Source: Bacteroidia bacterium (GTDB taxonomy: Bacteria; Bacteroidota; Bacteroidia; Bacteroidales; UBA5342). From it: DNA of 5,407 bases. Made by a program: the position numbers and the translations under genes. Where the stretch lies: contig JAUIMD010000168.1 of NCBI GenBank assembly GCA_030433225.1, positions 1-5,407 of the forward strand, in the 5' to 3' direction. Position 1 is the stretch's first letter. Each line of letters begins with the position of its first letter. The notes below the pieces were generated by a model. The model worked only from the letters and a program-made list of their open reading frames with translations, did not search any database and was not told the DNA's origin. Positions 1 through 5,407 of this stretch are shown in pieces.

Positions 1-1
1 C

Positions 2-1015
2 GACAACAAAACTCCCGATTTACGCCCCTTGCAGCGAGCCAGCAAAACCATAGGGCAGCAAATAAAAAAAGGTGATCTGGTAATTTATGAGTCTACCGTT
101 TACCCGGGCGTAACGGAAGAAGAGTGCATACCGGTGATTGAAAAAGTGTCGGGTCTGCACTACAACCGCGATTTTTTTGCCGGCTATTCGCCCGAACGGA
201 TTAATCCGGGAGATAAAGTGAACCACTTTACGAACATTGTAAAAGTTACCTCAGGATCCACCCCTGAAATTGCGGATGTGGTGGATGCCTTGTACAATAC
301 CGTACTAACCAACGGCACACACAAAGCCAGCAGCATAAAAGTAGCCGAAGCCTCCAAAGTAATTGAAAATGCGCAGCGCGACCTGAACATTTCCTTTGTA
401 AATGAGCTGGCCCTTATTTTTGACCGACTGGAGATTGATACCAATGAAGTTATTGAGGCGGCGGGCACCAAGTGGAATTTTCTGAAATTCAGACCCGGCC
501 TGGTGGGGGGGCATTGCATTAGTGTGGATCCTTACTACCTCTCATACAAGGCCGAACAGGTGGGCTATAACCCACAGGTAATTCAATCGGGAAGAAGGGT
601 GAACGACAACATGGGGCATTTTGTAGCCGACAAGGTGGTAAAGCTGATGATAAAAAAAAGCATGCTGATAAAAGACAGCCATGTGCTTGTTTTAGGAATT
701 ACATTTAAGGAAAACTGCCCGGATATACGCAATACAAAAGTGATTGACATCATTAAAGAGCTGGAAAATTTCCAATGCAAAGTGGATGTATGCGACCCCT
801 GGGCCAACCCAACTATTGTAAAAAAGAAACTTGGCATATCCATTACCCCCGATGCCAACGCCATTTACGATAAAAAATATAATGCCATTATTTTAGCTGT
901 TGCCCACGATGAATTTAAAAATTACGACCTACCCCGGGTAAAGGCAGGCGGCCAATCCATCATTTACGACATTAAAGGCATGTGGCCCCGCGAATACATT
1001 GACGGGCGGCTTTAA
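2..1015 (+). CDS. UDP-N-acetyl-D-hexosamine 6-dehydrogenase, TviB/WbpO-like (5'-truncated by window edge)
   Basis: This enzyme family oxidises C6 of UDP-GlcNAc or UDP-GalNAc to the uronic acid, using two NAD+ in the cytoplasm, to feed capsule or O-antigen synthesis. The reading frame is open from base 2 to a TAA at 1013-1015, giving 337 residues. Family members are usually about 420-435 residues, so roughly 90 N-terminal residues (the GxGxxG NAD-binding fold) lie outside the window. Fragment numbering: ESTVYPG near the start; SPERINPGD with E65, which favours the HexNAc dehydrogenases over glucose dehydrogenases (SPEFLREG type); KVIEN with K119 and N123; GGHCISVDPYY with the catalytic Cys172 and Asp176; and GITFKENCPDIRN from residue 232 in the C-terminal UDP-binding domain. 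All expected catalytic residues are present. An ORF caller could pick the TTG at 29 as a start, but homology continues upstream of it (NKTPDLRPL), so it is internal. GlcNAc versus GalNAc specificity cannot be told from the sequence. Confidence 0.93.
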   Translation, partial: DNKTPDLRPLQRASKTIGQQIKKGDLVIYESTVYPGVTEEECIPVIEKVSGLHYNRDFFAGYSPERINPGDKVNHFTNIVKVTSGSTPEIADVVDALYNTVLTNGTHKASSIKVAEASKVIENAQRDLNISFVNELALIFDRLEIDTNEVIEAAGTKWNFLKFRPGLVGGHCISVDPYYLSYKAEQVGYNPQVIQSGRRVNDNMGHFVADKVVKLMIKKSMLIKDSHVLVLGITFKENCPDIRNTKVIDIIKELENFQCKVDVCDPWANPTIVKKKLGISITPDANAIYDKKYNAIILAVAHDEFKNYDLPRVKAGGQSIIYDIKGMWPREYIDGRL

Positions 1016-1197
1016 TGCGCTGCTCGCAACAGTCACTCTGCCAAAACATCTTGAAAACGCCTTAAAAAAGCTGAAATTCACCGTTGAGTTATATGGCGGG
1101 TAAGTAACATTTCTACATAAAAACCATTATCTTAGTAGGGCTTCTGCAGCCAGTACCTGCAAAGGTCTTCTTACATCAAACGCCGGGAAAAAGCCAC
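1016..1197. other. Intergenic gap with no supported gene
   Basis: These 182 bases separate the dehydrogenase from the glycosyltransferase. I see no terminator hairpin with a T tract and no convincing promoter. An ATG at 1015 overlaps the dehydrogenase stop but opens only 16 codons. Another frame stays open to the TAA at 1101-1103, ending in a Lys/Leu-rich stretch (LENALKKLKFTVELYGG), but it has no ATG. The gap is unusually long for adjacent genes in a polysaccharide operon and could be decayed coding DNA. Without a terminator, read-through into the glycosyltransferase is plausible. Confidence 0.5.
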
Positions 1198-2181
1198 ATG
1201 AAAGTAAATTTAATATTCCGAAAAAAACTACCTGAATACTACAGTGTGGAGGAGATATTTGCATGGCTGAGCCCCGAGTTAAAAAAATCGCACCAAATTG
1301 AACGTATTGAATTGCCCTGTGCCGGAAACTCCCTGAAAGCTGCCCTGAAAAACATTCAATACATTCGCAAACGAAAATTAAAAAACCAGATTAACCACAT
1401 TACCGGGCACGAAAACTACCTGGTACCGTTTTGTGGTAAAAACTGCATATTAACCATTCACGACATTGGTTTTGCCAAGTCAGGAAACTGGTTTAAAAAG
1501 TTTACCCATAAATTGTTCTGGTTTTGGATTCCGGCTTATTTCGCTAAAAAAATTACCGTAATTTCTGAATTTACAGCCACAGAAGTTCGACAACTCATCC
1601 CGTTTGCACGCAAAAAAATTAAAGTTATTCGCAATCCGTTTAACCCCCTGTTAAGATATACTCCCAAGGAGTTTAATTTGGAAACGCCTACCATTCTTTT
1701 AGTAGGAACCAAAGAAAACAAGAACCTGGAGCGGGCCGTGCAGGCCGTACATAAAATCCCCTGCAAACTGTTAATTATAGGCAAATTACAGGAGCATCAG
1801 GTGGAGTTGCTCGAACAGTTCAACATGTCGTACACCAACGAATTTAACGTTACCTACCGGCAGGTTATGGAGTGCTACGTAAAGTCCGACCTGGTACTAT
1901 TCCCCAGTTTGTACGAAGGCTTTGGGTTGCCCATATTGGAGGCCCAAACCATTGGTCGCCCCATTGTAACCTCTCGGGTGGCTTCCCTACCTGAAGTGGC
2001 AGGAAAAGGTGCCTGTTTCACCAATCCACACAGTGTAAAATCCATCGAAAACGGCGTATTAAAGGTACTGAAAGACAACCTTTTCAGAGAAGACATCATT
2101 CGTAAAGGCCTAAAAAACATCAACCACTTTCATGTGCGGGTAATATCTGCCCAGTACAACGAATTATACCTTAAACTTTAG
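1198..2181 (+). CDS. Glycosyltransferase, GT4 family (GT-B fold)
   Basis: This is a predicted cytoplasmic or membrane-associated retaining glycosyltransferase that moves a sugar from a nucleotide donor onto a glycan or lipid-linked acceptor. It has 327 residues. The N-terminal acceptor half runs to about residue 155 and includes NHITGHENY (66-74) and TIHDIGF (86-92), as in GT4 enzymes. The C-terminal donor domain starts near PTILLVGTKENKNLERA (164-180). It contains the GT4 EX7E signature, E240-GFGLPIL-E248, followed by a conserved GRPIVTS and SLPEVAG stretch (253-269). There is no signal peptide; aromatic residues at 107-114 (FWFWIPAY) may contact the membrane. ATG 1198 is the first ATG after the in-frame stop at 1105-1107, and MKVNLIFRKK is a normal start for this family; no strong Shine-Dalgarno precedes it. 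Donor and acceptor cannot be deduced, although neighbouring genes make GDP-fucose and UDP-HexNAcA. It is flanked by gaps of 182 and 254 bp, so operon membership is uncertain. Confidence 0.9.
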   Translation: MKVNLIFRKKLPEYYSVEEIFAWLSPELKKSHQIERIELPCAGNSLKAALKNIQYIRKRKLKNQINHITGHENYLVPFCGKNCILTIHDIGFAKSGNWFKKFTHKLFWFWIPAYFAKKITVISEFTATEVRQLIPFARKKIKVIRNPFNPLLRYTPKEFNLETPTILLVGTKENKNLERAVQAVHKIPCKLLIIGKLQEHQVELLEQFNMSYTNEFNVTYRQVMECYVKSDLVLFPSLYEGFGLPILEAQTIGRPIVTSRVASLPEVAGKGACFTNPHSVKSIENGVLKVLKDNLFREDIIRKGLKNINHFHVRVISAQYNELYLKL

Positions 2182-2269
2182 CGCTCCACCAAATCAGCCA
2201 TATAAAAACAACACCAATAATACCCTCAATTACTGCACATTAAGAGCCCCTCATCATTTTTCCCAAATG

Positions 2270-2284
2270 TTAACACAGTGTTAA
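2270..2284. promoter_or_regulatory. Perfect palindrome, candidate operator upstream of gmd
   Basis: TTAACAC-A-GTGTTAA is a perfect inverted repeat of two 7-base arms around one central base. Its centre (2277) lies 33 bases upstream of the -7 element at 2310, or about 47 bases before the inferred transcription start. That position would suit a dimeric activator or a repressor touching the upstream promoter edge. No T tract follows it directly and the arms are A/T-rich, so a terminator is unlikely. The binding protein is unknown. Confidence 0.45.
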
Positions 2285-2309
2285 TACGTGTTTTTATTCA
2301 AAATAATTC

Positions 2310-2317
2310 TATATTTG
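2310..2317 (+). promoter_or_regulatory. Bacteroidota-type -7 promoter element for gmd-fcl
   Basis: TATATTTG is an exact match to the Bacteroidota primary sigma factor -7 consensus TAnnTTTG. The -33 element (TTTG or TTG) is poor: about 19 bases upstream there is only CGTG at 2287-2290, followed by a T run. A start near 2323-2326 would give a leader of roughly 110 nt before the gmd ATG. A weak -33 with the palindrome just upstream is compatible with activator dependence, but that is inference. Confidence 0.55.
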
Positions 2318-2328
2318 TCAAACAAACG

Positions 2329-2347
2329 GCAACAATAACAAAGTTGC
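2329..2347 (+). other. Small predicted hairpin at the 5' end of the gmd leader
   Basis: GCAAC (2329-2333) and GTTGC (2343-2347) can form a 5-bp stem with a 9-nt loop just after the inferred transcription start. A second weak pair, TTCGA and TCGAA, lies nearer the gmd start at about 2394-2411. Both are short enough to arise by chance; they might stabilise the leader RNA. I recognise no known riboswitch in the leader. Confidence 0.2.
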
Positions 2348-2435
2348 GACAAAACCTTAATTAGAAATTACTGTTATTCTTTAAAAGTAAATATTCGATC
2401 GCCTAGTCGAAATTTAATTAAACCACATATTTTTT

Positions 2436-3593
2436 ATGAAAAAAGTAGCTTTAATTACTGGTATTACCGGTCAGGATGGTGCTTATTTAGCCGAGTATCT
2501 TATCAAAAAAGGGTACATTGTACATGGCCTGAAAAGAAGAGCATCGTTATTTAACACCGATCGTATTGATCACCTTTATCAGGATCCGCACATTGAAAAC
2601 AGAAACCTGATTTTGCATTACGGTGACCTCACCGACAGTATGAACATAACGCGTGTAATACAGGAAGTACAGCCGGATGAAATTTACAACCTGGCCGCAA
2701 TGAGCCACGTTCATGTAAGTTTTGAAACTCCCGAGTATGTAGGAAATGCCGATGGTTTGGGTACGCTACGTATTTTGGAGGCCGTTCGCCTGTTAGGGTT
2801 AACTGAGAAGACCAAAATTTACCAGGCCTCTACCTCAGAATTGTATGGCCTTGTGCAGGAAGTTCCACAAAGCGAAAAAACACCGTTTTACCCTCGCTCT
2901 CCGTATGCGGTGGCAAAAATGTATGCCTTTTGGATTACAGTAAACTACCGCGAGGCTTATAAAATGTATGCCTGCAACGGAATTTTATTCAACCACGAGT
3001 CGCCCATTAGAGGGGAAACTTTTGTTACCCGTAAAGTAACCCGTGCAATGAGTAAAATTGCATTGGGTATGCAAGACAAAGTATACATGGGTAACCTGTC
3101 GTCAAAGCGCGATTGGGGCCATGCTAAAGATTATGTACGCGCAATGCACGCCATATTGCAGCATAGCGAGCCTACCGATTTTGTTATTGCCACCGGTATA
3201 ACAACCACCATTCGCGATTTTATTAAACTTGCCGGAAAAGAAGCTGGTTTAGAAATTGAGTTTAAAGGAGAAGGAGTAGACGAAAAAGGCTACATCGCCG
3301 CTATCGACGAAAAAGCATTTATTGAGAAGGTAGGTGAAAAATACCTGGAGAACATCAAAGCCGTTCAGGCATCAGGTAAAGAAATAGTTGGGGTGGATCC
3401 CGCTTATTTCCGTCCAACCGAAGTTGACCTTTTAATTGGAGACCCTTCTAAATGTAAAAACTACCTCGACTGGAAACCGGAATATGACCTGGCAGGTTTG
3501 GTAGAAGACATGATGAAGTCGGATTTGAAACTCATGCAAAAAGATTCGTACCTGCGTGAAGGAGGTTACAGAACCCTCAACTACTACGAATAA
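2436..3593 (+). CDS. gmd: GDP-mannose 4,6-dehydratase
   Basis: Gmd converts GDP-D-mannose to GDP-4-keto-6-deoxy-D-mannose in the cytoplasm, the first step toward GDP-L-fucose and related deoxysugars. It is an extended short-chain dehydrogenase/reductase that uses tightly bound NADP. The 385 residues begin with the Rossmann motif TGITGQDG (G9, G12, G15), followed by GLKRR (31-35), the usual NADP phosphate contact. Active-site residues are T133, S134 and E135 in QASTSELYG, and Y157 and K161 in SPYAVAK; these match the known E. coli residues shifted by one. NHESPIRGETFVTRK (186-200) and KRDWGHAKDYV (224-234) are further Gmd signatures. The protein is about 12 residues longer than E. coli Gmd because of a charged insertion at about 287-318, before VDPAYFRPTEV. 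ATG 2436 sits in A/T-rich DNA without a Shine-Dalgarno, and MKKVALITG is the normal start. The stop codon overlaps the fcl start. Confidence 0.98.
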   Translation: MKKVALITGITGQDGAYLAEYLIKKGYIVHGLKRRASLFNTDRIDHLYQDPHIENRNLILHYGDLTDSMNITRVIQEVQPDEIYNLAAMSHVHVSFETPEYVGNADGLGTLRILEAVRLLGLTEKTKIYQASTSELYGLVQEVPQSEKTPFYPRSPYAVAKMYAFWITVNYREAYKMYACNGILFNHESPIRGETFVTRKVTRAMSKIALGMQDKVYMGNLSSKRDWGHAKDYVRAMHAILQHSEPTDFVIATGITTTIRDFIKLAGKEAGLEIEFKGEGVDEKGYIAAIDEKAFIEKVGEKYLENIKAVQASGKEIVGVDPAYFRPTEVDLLIGDPSKCKNYLDWKPEYDLAGLVEDMMKSDLKLMQKDSYLREGGYRTLNYYE

Positions 3594-4678
3594 TGATGGA
3601 TGTAAACAGTAAAATTTTTGTTGCAGGACACAGAGGACTGGTAGGTTCGGCCATAAAAAAAATCCTTGAAAACAAAGGATACACCCAGGTGATTGGCCGC
3701 ACCTCGTCCGAATTGAACCTGATGGACCAGAATGCTGTTGCTGAATTTTTTAAGCAGGAAAAACCTGACTATGTGATTCTTGCCGCAGCTAAGGTTGGTG
3801 GCATTGTGGCCAATAATACGTATCGTGGGCAGTTTATTTACGAAAACCTCATGATCCAAAACAACGTGATCCACAACGCATACCTTACGGGGGTAAAAAA
3901 GCTGCTGTTTTTGGGCAGCACCTGTATTTATCCGCGCGAGGCACCCCAGCCCATGCCCGAAGATTGTTTGTTAACCGATGTGTTGGAATACACCAATGAG
4001 CCGTATGCCATTGCAAAAATTGCCGGTATTAAAATGTGCGAAAGCTACAACCTGCAATATGGCACGAATTACCTCAGTGTAATGCCAACCAACCTCTATG
4101 GGCCAAACGACAATTTTGATCTGGAAAAATCACACGTACTTCCGGCACTTATCCGTAAAAACCACCTGGGCAAATGCCTGGTGAGCAACGATTGGGAAGC
4201 CATTCGTAAAGACCTTACCAAGCGCCCTATTGAGGGTGTGGACGGCAAAGCTTCGGAAAGCGAAATCCTGACCATTCTCAAAAAATATGGCATTACCACA
4301 AAGGATGGCATTGCCGTTGAAATTTGGGGATCGGGAAAACCAATGCGTGAATTTCTCTGGAGTGAGGAAATGGCCGAGGCCTGTGTATATGTAATTGAAA
4401 ATATAGATTTTAAGGATGTAAAACCTGCGAATGGCGAAGTTCGCAATACCCACATTAATATTGGAACAGGTAAAGAAATATCCATTAAGGATTTGGCCTA
4501 CCTGGTGGGTGAAAAAGTAGGGTTTACCGGAAAATTTGTATTTAATGCCGACAAACCCGACGGCACCATGCGTAAACTAACCGATCCAACTAAAATTCAT
4601 GAATTGGGCTGGAAGCACAAAATTGAAATTGACGAAGGAATTGCGCGCATGTACGAATGGTACGTTGAGAACTTATAA
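3593..4678 (+). CDS. fcl: GDP-L-fucose synthase (GDP-4-keto-6-deoxymannose 3,5-epimerase/4-reductase)
   Basis: Fcl (WcaG) epimerises C3 and C5 of GDP-4-keto-6-deoxymannose and then reduces C4 with NADPH to give GDP-L-fucose, directly downstream of Gmd. The 361-residue protein has the NADP motif GHRGLVG (G12, G15, G18) and AAAKVGGI (65-72). Catalytic residues are S109 and C111 in GSTCIYP, Y138 and K142 in EPYAIAK, and H181 in KSHVLPALIRK. All match E. coli S107, C109, Y136, K140 and H179 with a constant shift of two. WGSGKPMREFLWSEEMA (245-261) and KPDGTMRKL (321-329) are standard substrate-domain motifs. It exceeds the roughly 320-residue E. coli enzyme by an insertion of about 40 residues at about 194-240. 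ATG 3593 overlaps the gmd stop as TAATG, suggesting translational coupling; a second ATG at 3596 would remove one residue. Downstream lies a strong terminator, so fcl closes the unit. Confidence 0.98.
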   Translation: MMDVNSKIFVAGHRGLVGSAIKKILENKGYTQVIGRTSSELNLMDQNAVAEFFKQEKPDYVILAAAKVGGIVANNTYRGQFIYENLMIQNNVIHNAYLTGVKKLLFLGSTCIYPREAPQPMPEDCLLTDVLEYTNEPYAIAKIAGIKMCESYNLQYGTNYLSVMPTNLYGPNDNFDLEKSHVLPALIRKNHLGKCLVSNDWEAIRKDLTKRPIEGVDGKASESEILTILKKYGITTKDGIAVEIWGSGKPMREFLWSEEMAEACVYVIENIDFKDVKPANGEVRNTHINIGTGKEISIKDLAYLVGEKVGFTGKFVFNADKPDGTMRKLTDPTKIHELGWKHKIEIDEGIARMYEWYVENL

Positions 4679-4701
4679 ACATACAGATAACCGCTGTTGC
4701 G

Positions 4702-4744
4702 AAAAGAGCCAAAAGTCCATACTTTTGGCTCTTTTTTATTTTTT
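4702..4744 (+). terminator. Intrinsic terminator after fcl
   Basis: AAAAGAGCCAAAAGT (4702-4716) pairs perfectly with ACTTTTGGCTCTTTT (4721-4735), forming a 15-bp stem around a CCAT loop. The T tract is 4732-4737, then one A, then six more Ts to 4744. It starts 24 bases after the fcl stop and should end the gmd-fcl transcript before glmS. The A run on the left arm gives some T tract on the opposite strand too, but no gene converges from that side. Confidence 0.93.
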
Positions 4745-4760
4745 ACAAAACGGGTGCAAC

Positions 4761-4768
4761 CATATTTG
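4761..4768 (+). promoter_or_regulatory. Possible -7 promoter element for glmS
   Basis: CATATTTG matches the Bacteroidota -7 consensus TAnnTTTG except at the first base. It lies between the fcl terminator and glmS, where a promoter is expected. The -33 region would fall in the terminator's T tract (4739-4744), which resembles TTTG only loosely. A start near 4775 would leave a leader of about 48 nt. Confidence 0.4.
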
Positions 4769-4810
4769 AAATAGCTTGCTCCTACATACAAAAACTACTG
4801 AACACAAAAC

Positions 4811-4817
4811 GGAGAAG
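4811..4817 (+). promoter_or_regulatory. Shine-Dalgarno-like site for glmS
   Basis: GGAGAAG lies 5 bases before the ATG at 4823, with its GGAG core 8 bases away. It is the only clear Shine-Dalgarno-like sequence in front of a gene here; the glycosyltransferase, gmd and fcl starts lack one at normal spacing. It supports 4823 as the glmS start. Confidence 0.5.
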
Positions 4818-4822
4818 TATAC

Positions 4823-5407
4823 ATGTGCGGTATTGTTGGTTACATTGGAAATAAAGAGGCAACACCTTTTTTAATTGGAGGCCTTAAAAGATTAGAATAC
4901 AGGGGATACGATTCGGCAGGCATAGCCGTGCAGAACGGAAAAATTGAAATTATCAAAACCAAAGGGAAGGTAACCGACCTGGAAGAGGAAATTGCGAAAG
5001 TTTCCCCCAAAGGAACGGTTGGCATGGGACACACCCGCTGGGCCACCCACGGTGCCCCGAACAATGCCAATGCCCACCCTCACGTTTCTTTTCATAACAA
5101 AGTAGTGCTTATCCACAATGGCATTATTGAGAACTATGCCATTTTAAAAGAAAAGCTGCTGAAATCGGGGTACGAATTTAAAAGCGAAACCGATACAGAG
5201 GTACTCACCAACTGGATTGAATACATCTACCTGACCGACATTTACGATAAGTTTGAAGATGCCCTATCGGTAGCAATGACCCAGGTAGAAGGCGCTTTCG
5301 GTCTTGTTGTAATGTGTCTGGACACTCCCAAAAAACTGTATGCAACCCGCCGAGGAAGTCCCCTGGTGGTTGGTGTTGGGAAAGGCGAGTATTTTATTGC
5401 TTCCGAT
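4823..5407 (+). CDS. glmS: Glutamine--fructose-6-phosphate aminotransferase (isomerizing), N-terminal part (3'-truncated by window edge)
   Basis: GlmS makes glucosamine-6-phosphate from fructose-6-phosphate and glutamine in the cytoplasm, the committed step to UDP-GlcNAc for peptidoglycan, lipid A and surface glycans. The window holds 195 residues of a protein usually about 610 long, so only the class II glutaminase domain is seen; the two SIS isomerase domains lie beyond the right edge. The start is MCGIVGYIG, in which Cys2 becomes the N-terminal nucleophile after Met removal. That fixes the start at 4823. Other conserved parts are LEYRGYDSAGIAV (24-36), GHTRWATHG (69-77), HNGIIENY (98-105) and SETDTEV (121-127). 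N99, G100 and D124 correspond to E. coli N98, G99 and D123 of the mature enzyme. The reading frame is unbroken to the last base. A terminator separates it from fcl, so it is probably transcribed independently. Its product feeds the UDP-HexNAc pool used by the dehydrogenase type at the left edge. Confidence 0.97.
   Translation, partial: MCGIVGYIGNKEATPFLIGGLKRLEYRGYDSAGIAVQNGKIEIIKTKGKVTDLEEEIAKVSPKGTVGMGHTRWATHGAPNNANAHPHVSFHNKVVLIHNGIIENYAILKEKLLKSGYEFKSETDTEVLTNWIEYIYLTDIYDKFEDALSVAMTQVEGAFGLVVMCLDTPKKLYATRRGSPLVVGVGKGEYFIASD

Noticed and set aside
1015..1065. Small gene starting at the ATG that overlaps the dehydrogenase stop
   Set aside because: It is only 16 codons (MRCSQQSLCQNILKTP), has no ribosome binding site of its own, and resembles nothing I recognise.
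1129..1136. TATCTTAG as a -7 promoter element for the glycosyltransferase
   Set aside because: It differs from TAnnTTTG at one core T and has no TTTG-like -33 element at the right distance; such matches are common by chance in A/T-rich DNA.
2182..2269. Terminator for the glycosyltransferase gene
   Set aside because: No stable G/C-containing hairpin followed by a T run is present here. The TTTTT at 2257-2261 has no stem before it.
3561..3565. GGAGG near the end of gmd as a ribosome binding site for fcl
   Set aside because: It is about 27 bases from the fcl ATG, too far for a Shine-Dalgarno, and it encodes the conserved Glu-Gly-Gly near the Gmd C-terminus. The TAATG overlap explains fcl translation better.
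4096..4485. Minus-strand open frame of 129 codons inside fcl, and similar antisense frames in the other genes
   Set aside because: They lie opposite well-conserved enzyme genes, have low-complexity Ser/Arg/Phe-rich translations and no family resemblance; they are shadows of the real genes.
4745..4822. A glmS ribozyme or riboswitch upstream of glmS
   Set aside because: Only about 78 bases lie between the terminator and the ATG, with no sign of the ribozyme core. That ribozyme is known mainly from Firmicutes and is longer than this space allows.

Overview
The window looks like a piece of a surface-polysaccharide (capsule, exopolysaccharide or O-antigen) and nucleotide-sugar locus from a member of the Bacteroidota. 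Three things point to this phylum. Start codons mostly sit in A/T-rich DNA without a strong Shine-Dalgarno sequence. An exact match to the Bacteroidota -7 promoter element (TAnnTTTG) lies upstream of gmd. The GDP-fucose synthase carries a long internal insertion that I remember as common in Bacteroidota homologues. Genus or family cannot be settled from this sequence.

Layout, all genes on the + strand. (1) Bases 2-1015: the 3' three-quarters of a UDP-N-acetylhexosamine 6-dehydrogenase (TviB/WbpO type), cut by the left edge. (2) Bases 1016-1197: a gap with no supported gene. (3) Bases 1198-2181: a GT4-family glycosyltransferase. (4) Bases 2182-2435: a regulatory gap with a perfect 15-bp palindrome, a -7 promoter element and a leader of about 110 nt. 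(5) Bases 2436-3593 and 3593-4678: gmd and fcl, overlapping by one base (TAATG), which together convert GDP-mannose to GDP-L-fucose. (6) Bases 4702-4744: a strong intrinsic terminator. (7) Bases 4823-5407: the 5' third of glmS, with a possible promoter of its own, cut by the right edge.

The genes fit one theme. GlmS makes glucosamine-6-phosphate, the entry to UDP-GlcNAc. The dehydrogenase oxidises a UDP-HexNAc to a uronic acid. Gmd and Fcl supply GDP-L-fucose, and the GT4 enzyme transfers a sugar onto a growing glycan. The promoter and terminator suggest gmd-fcl is a two-gene transcription unit separate from glmS.

I see no transposon, CRISPR array, tRNA, rRNA or riboswitch, and no convincing undescribed system. 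The observations most worth a second look are the palindrome upstream of the gmd promoter, the insertions in Fcl and Gmd, and a short interrupted hydrophobic reading frame on the minus strand between the glycosyltransferase and gmd.
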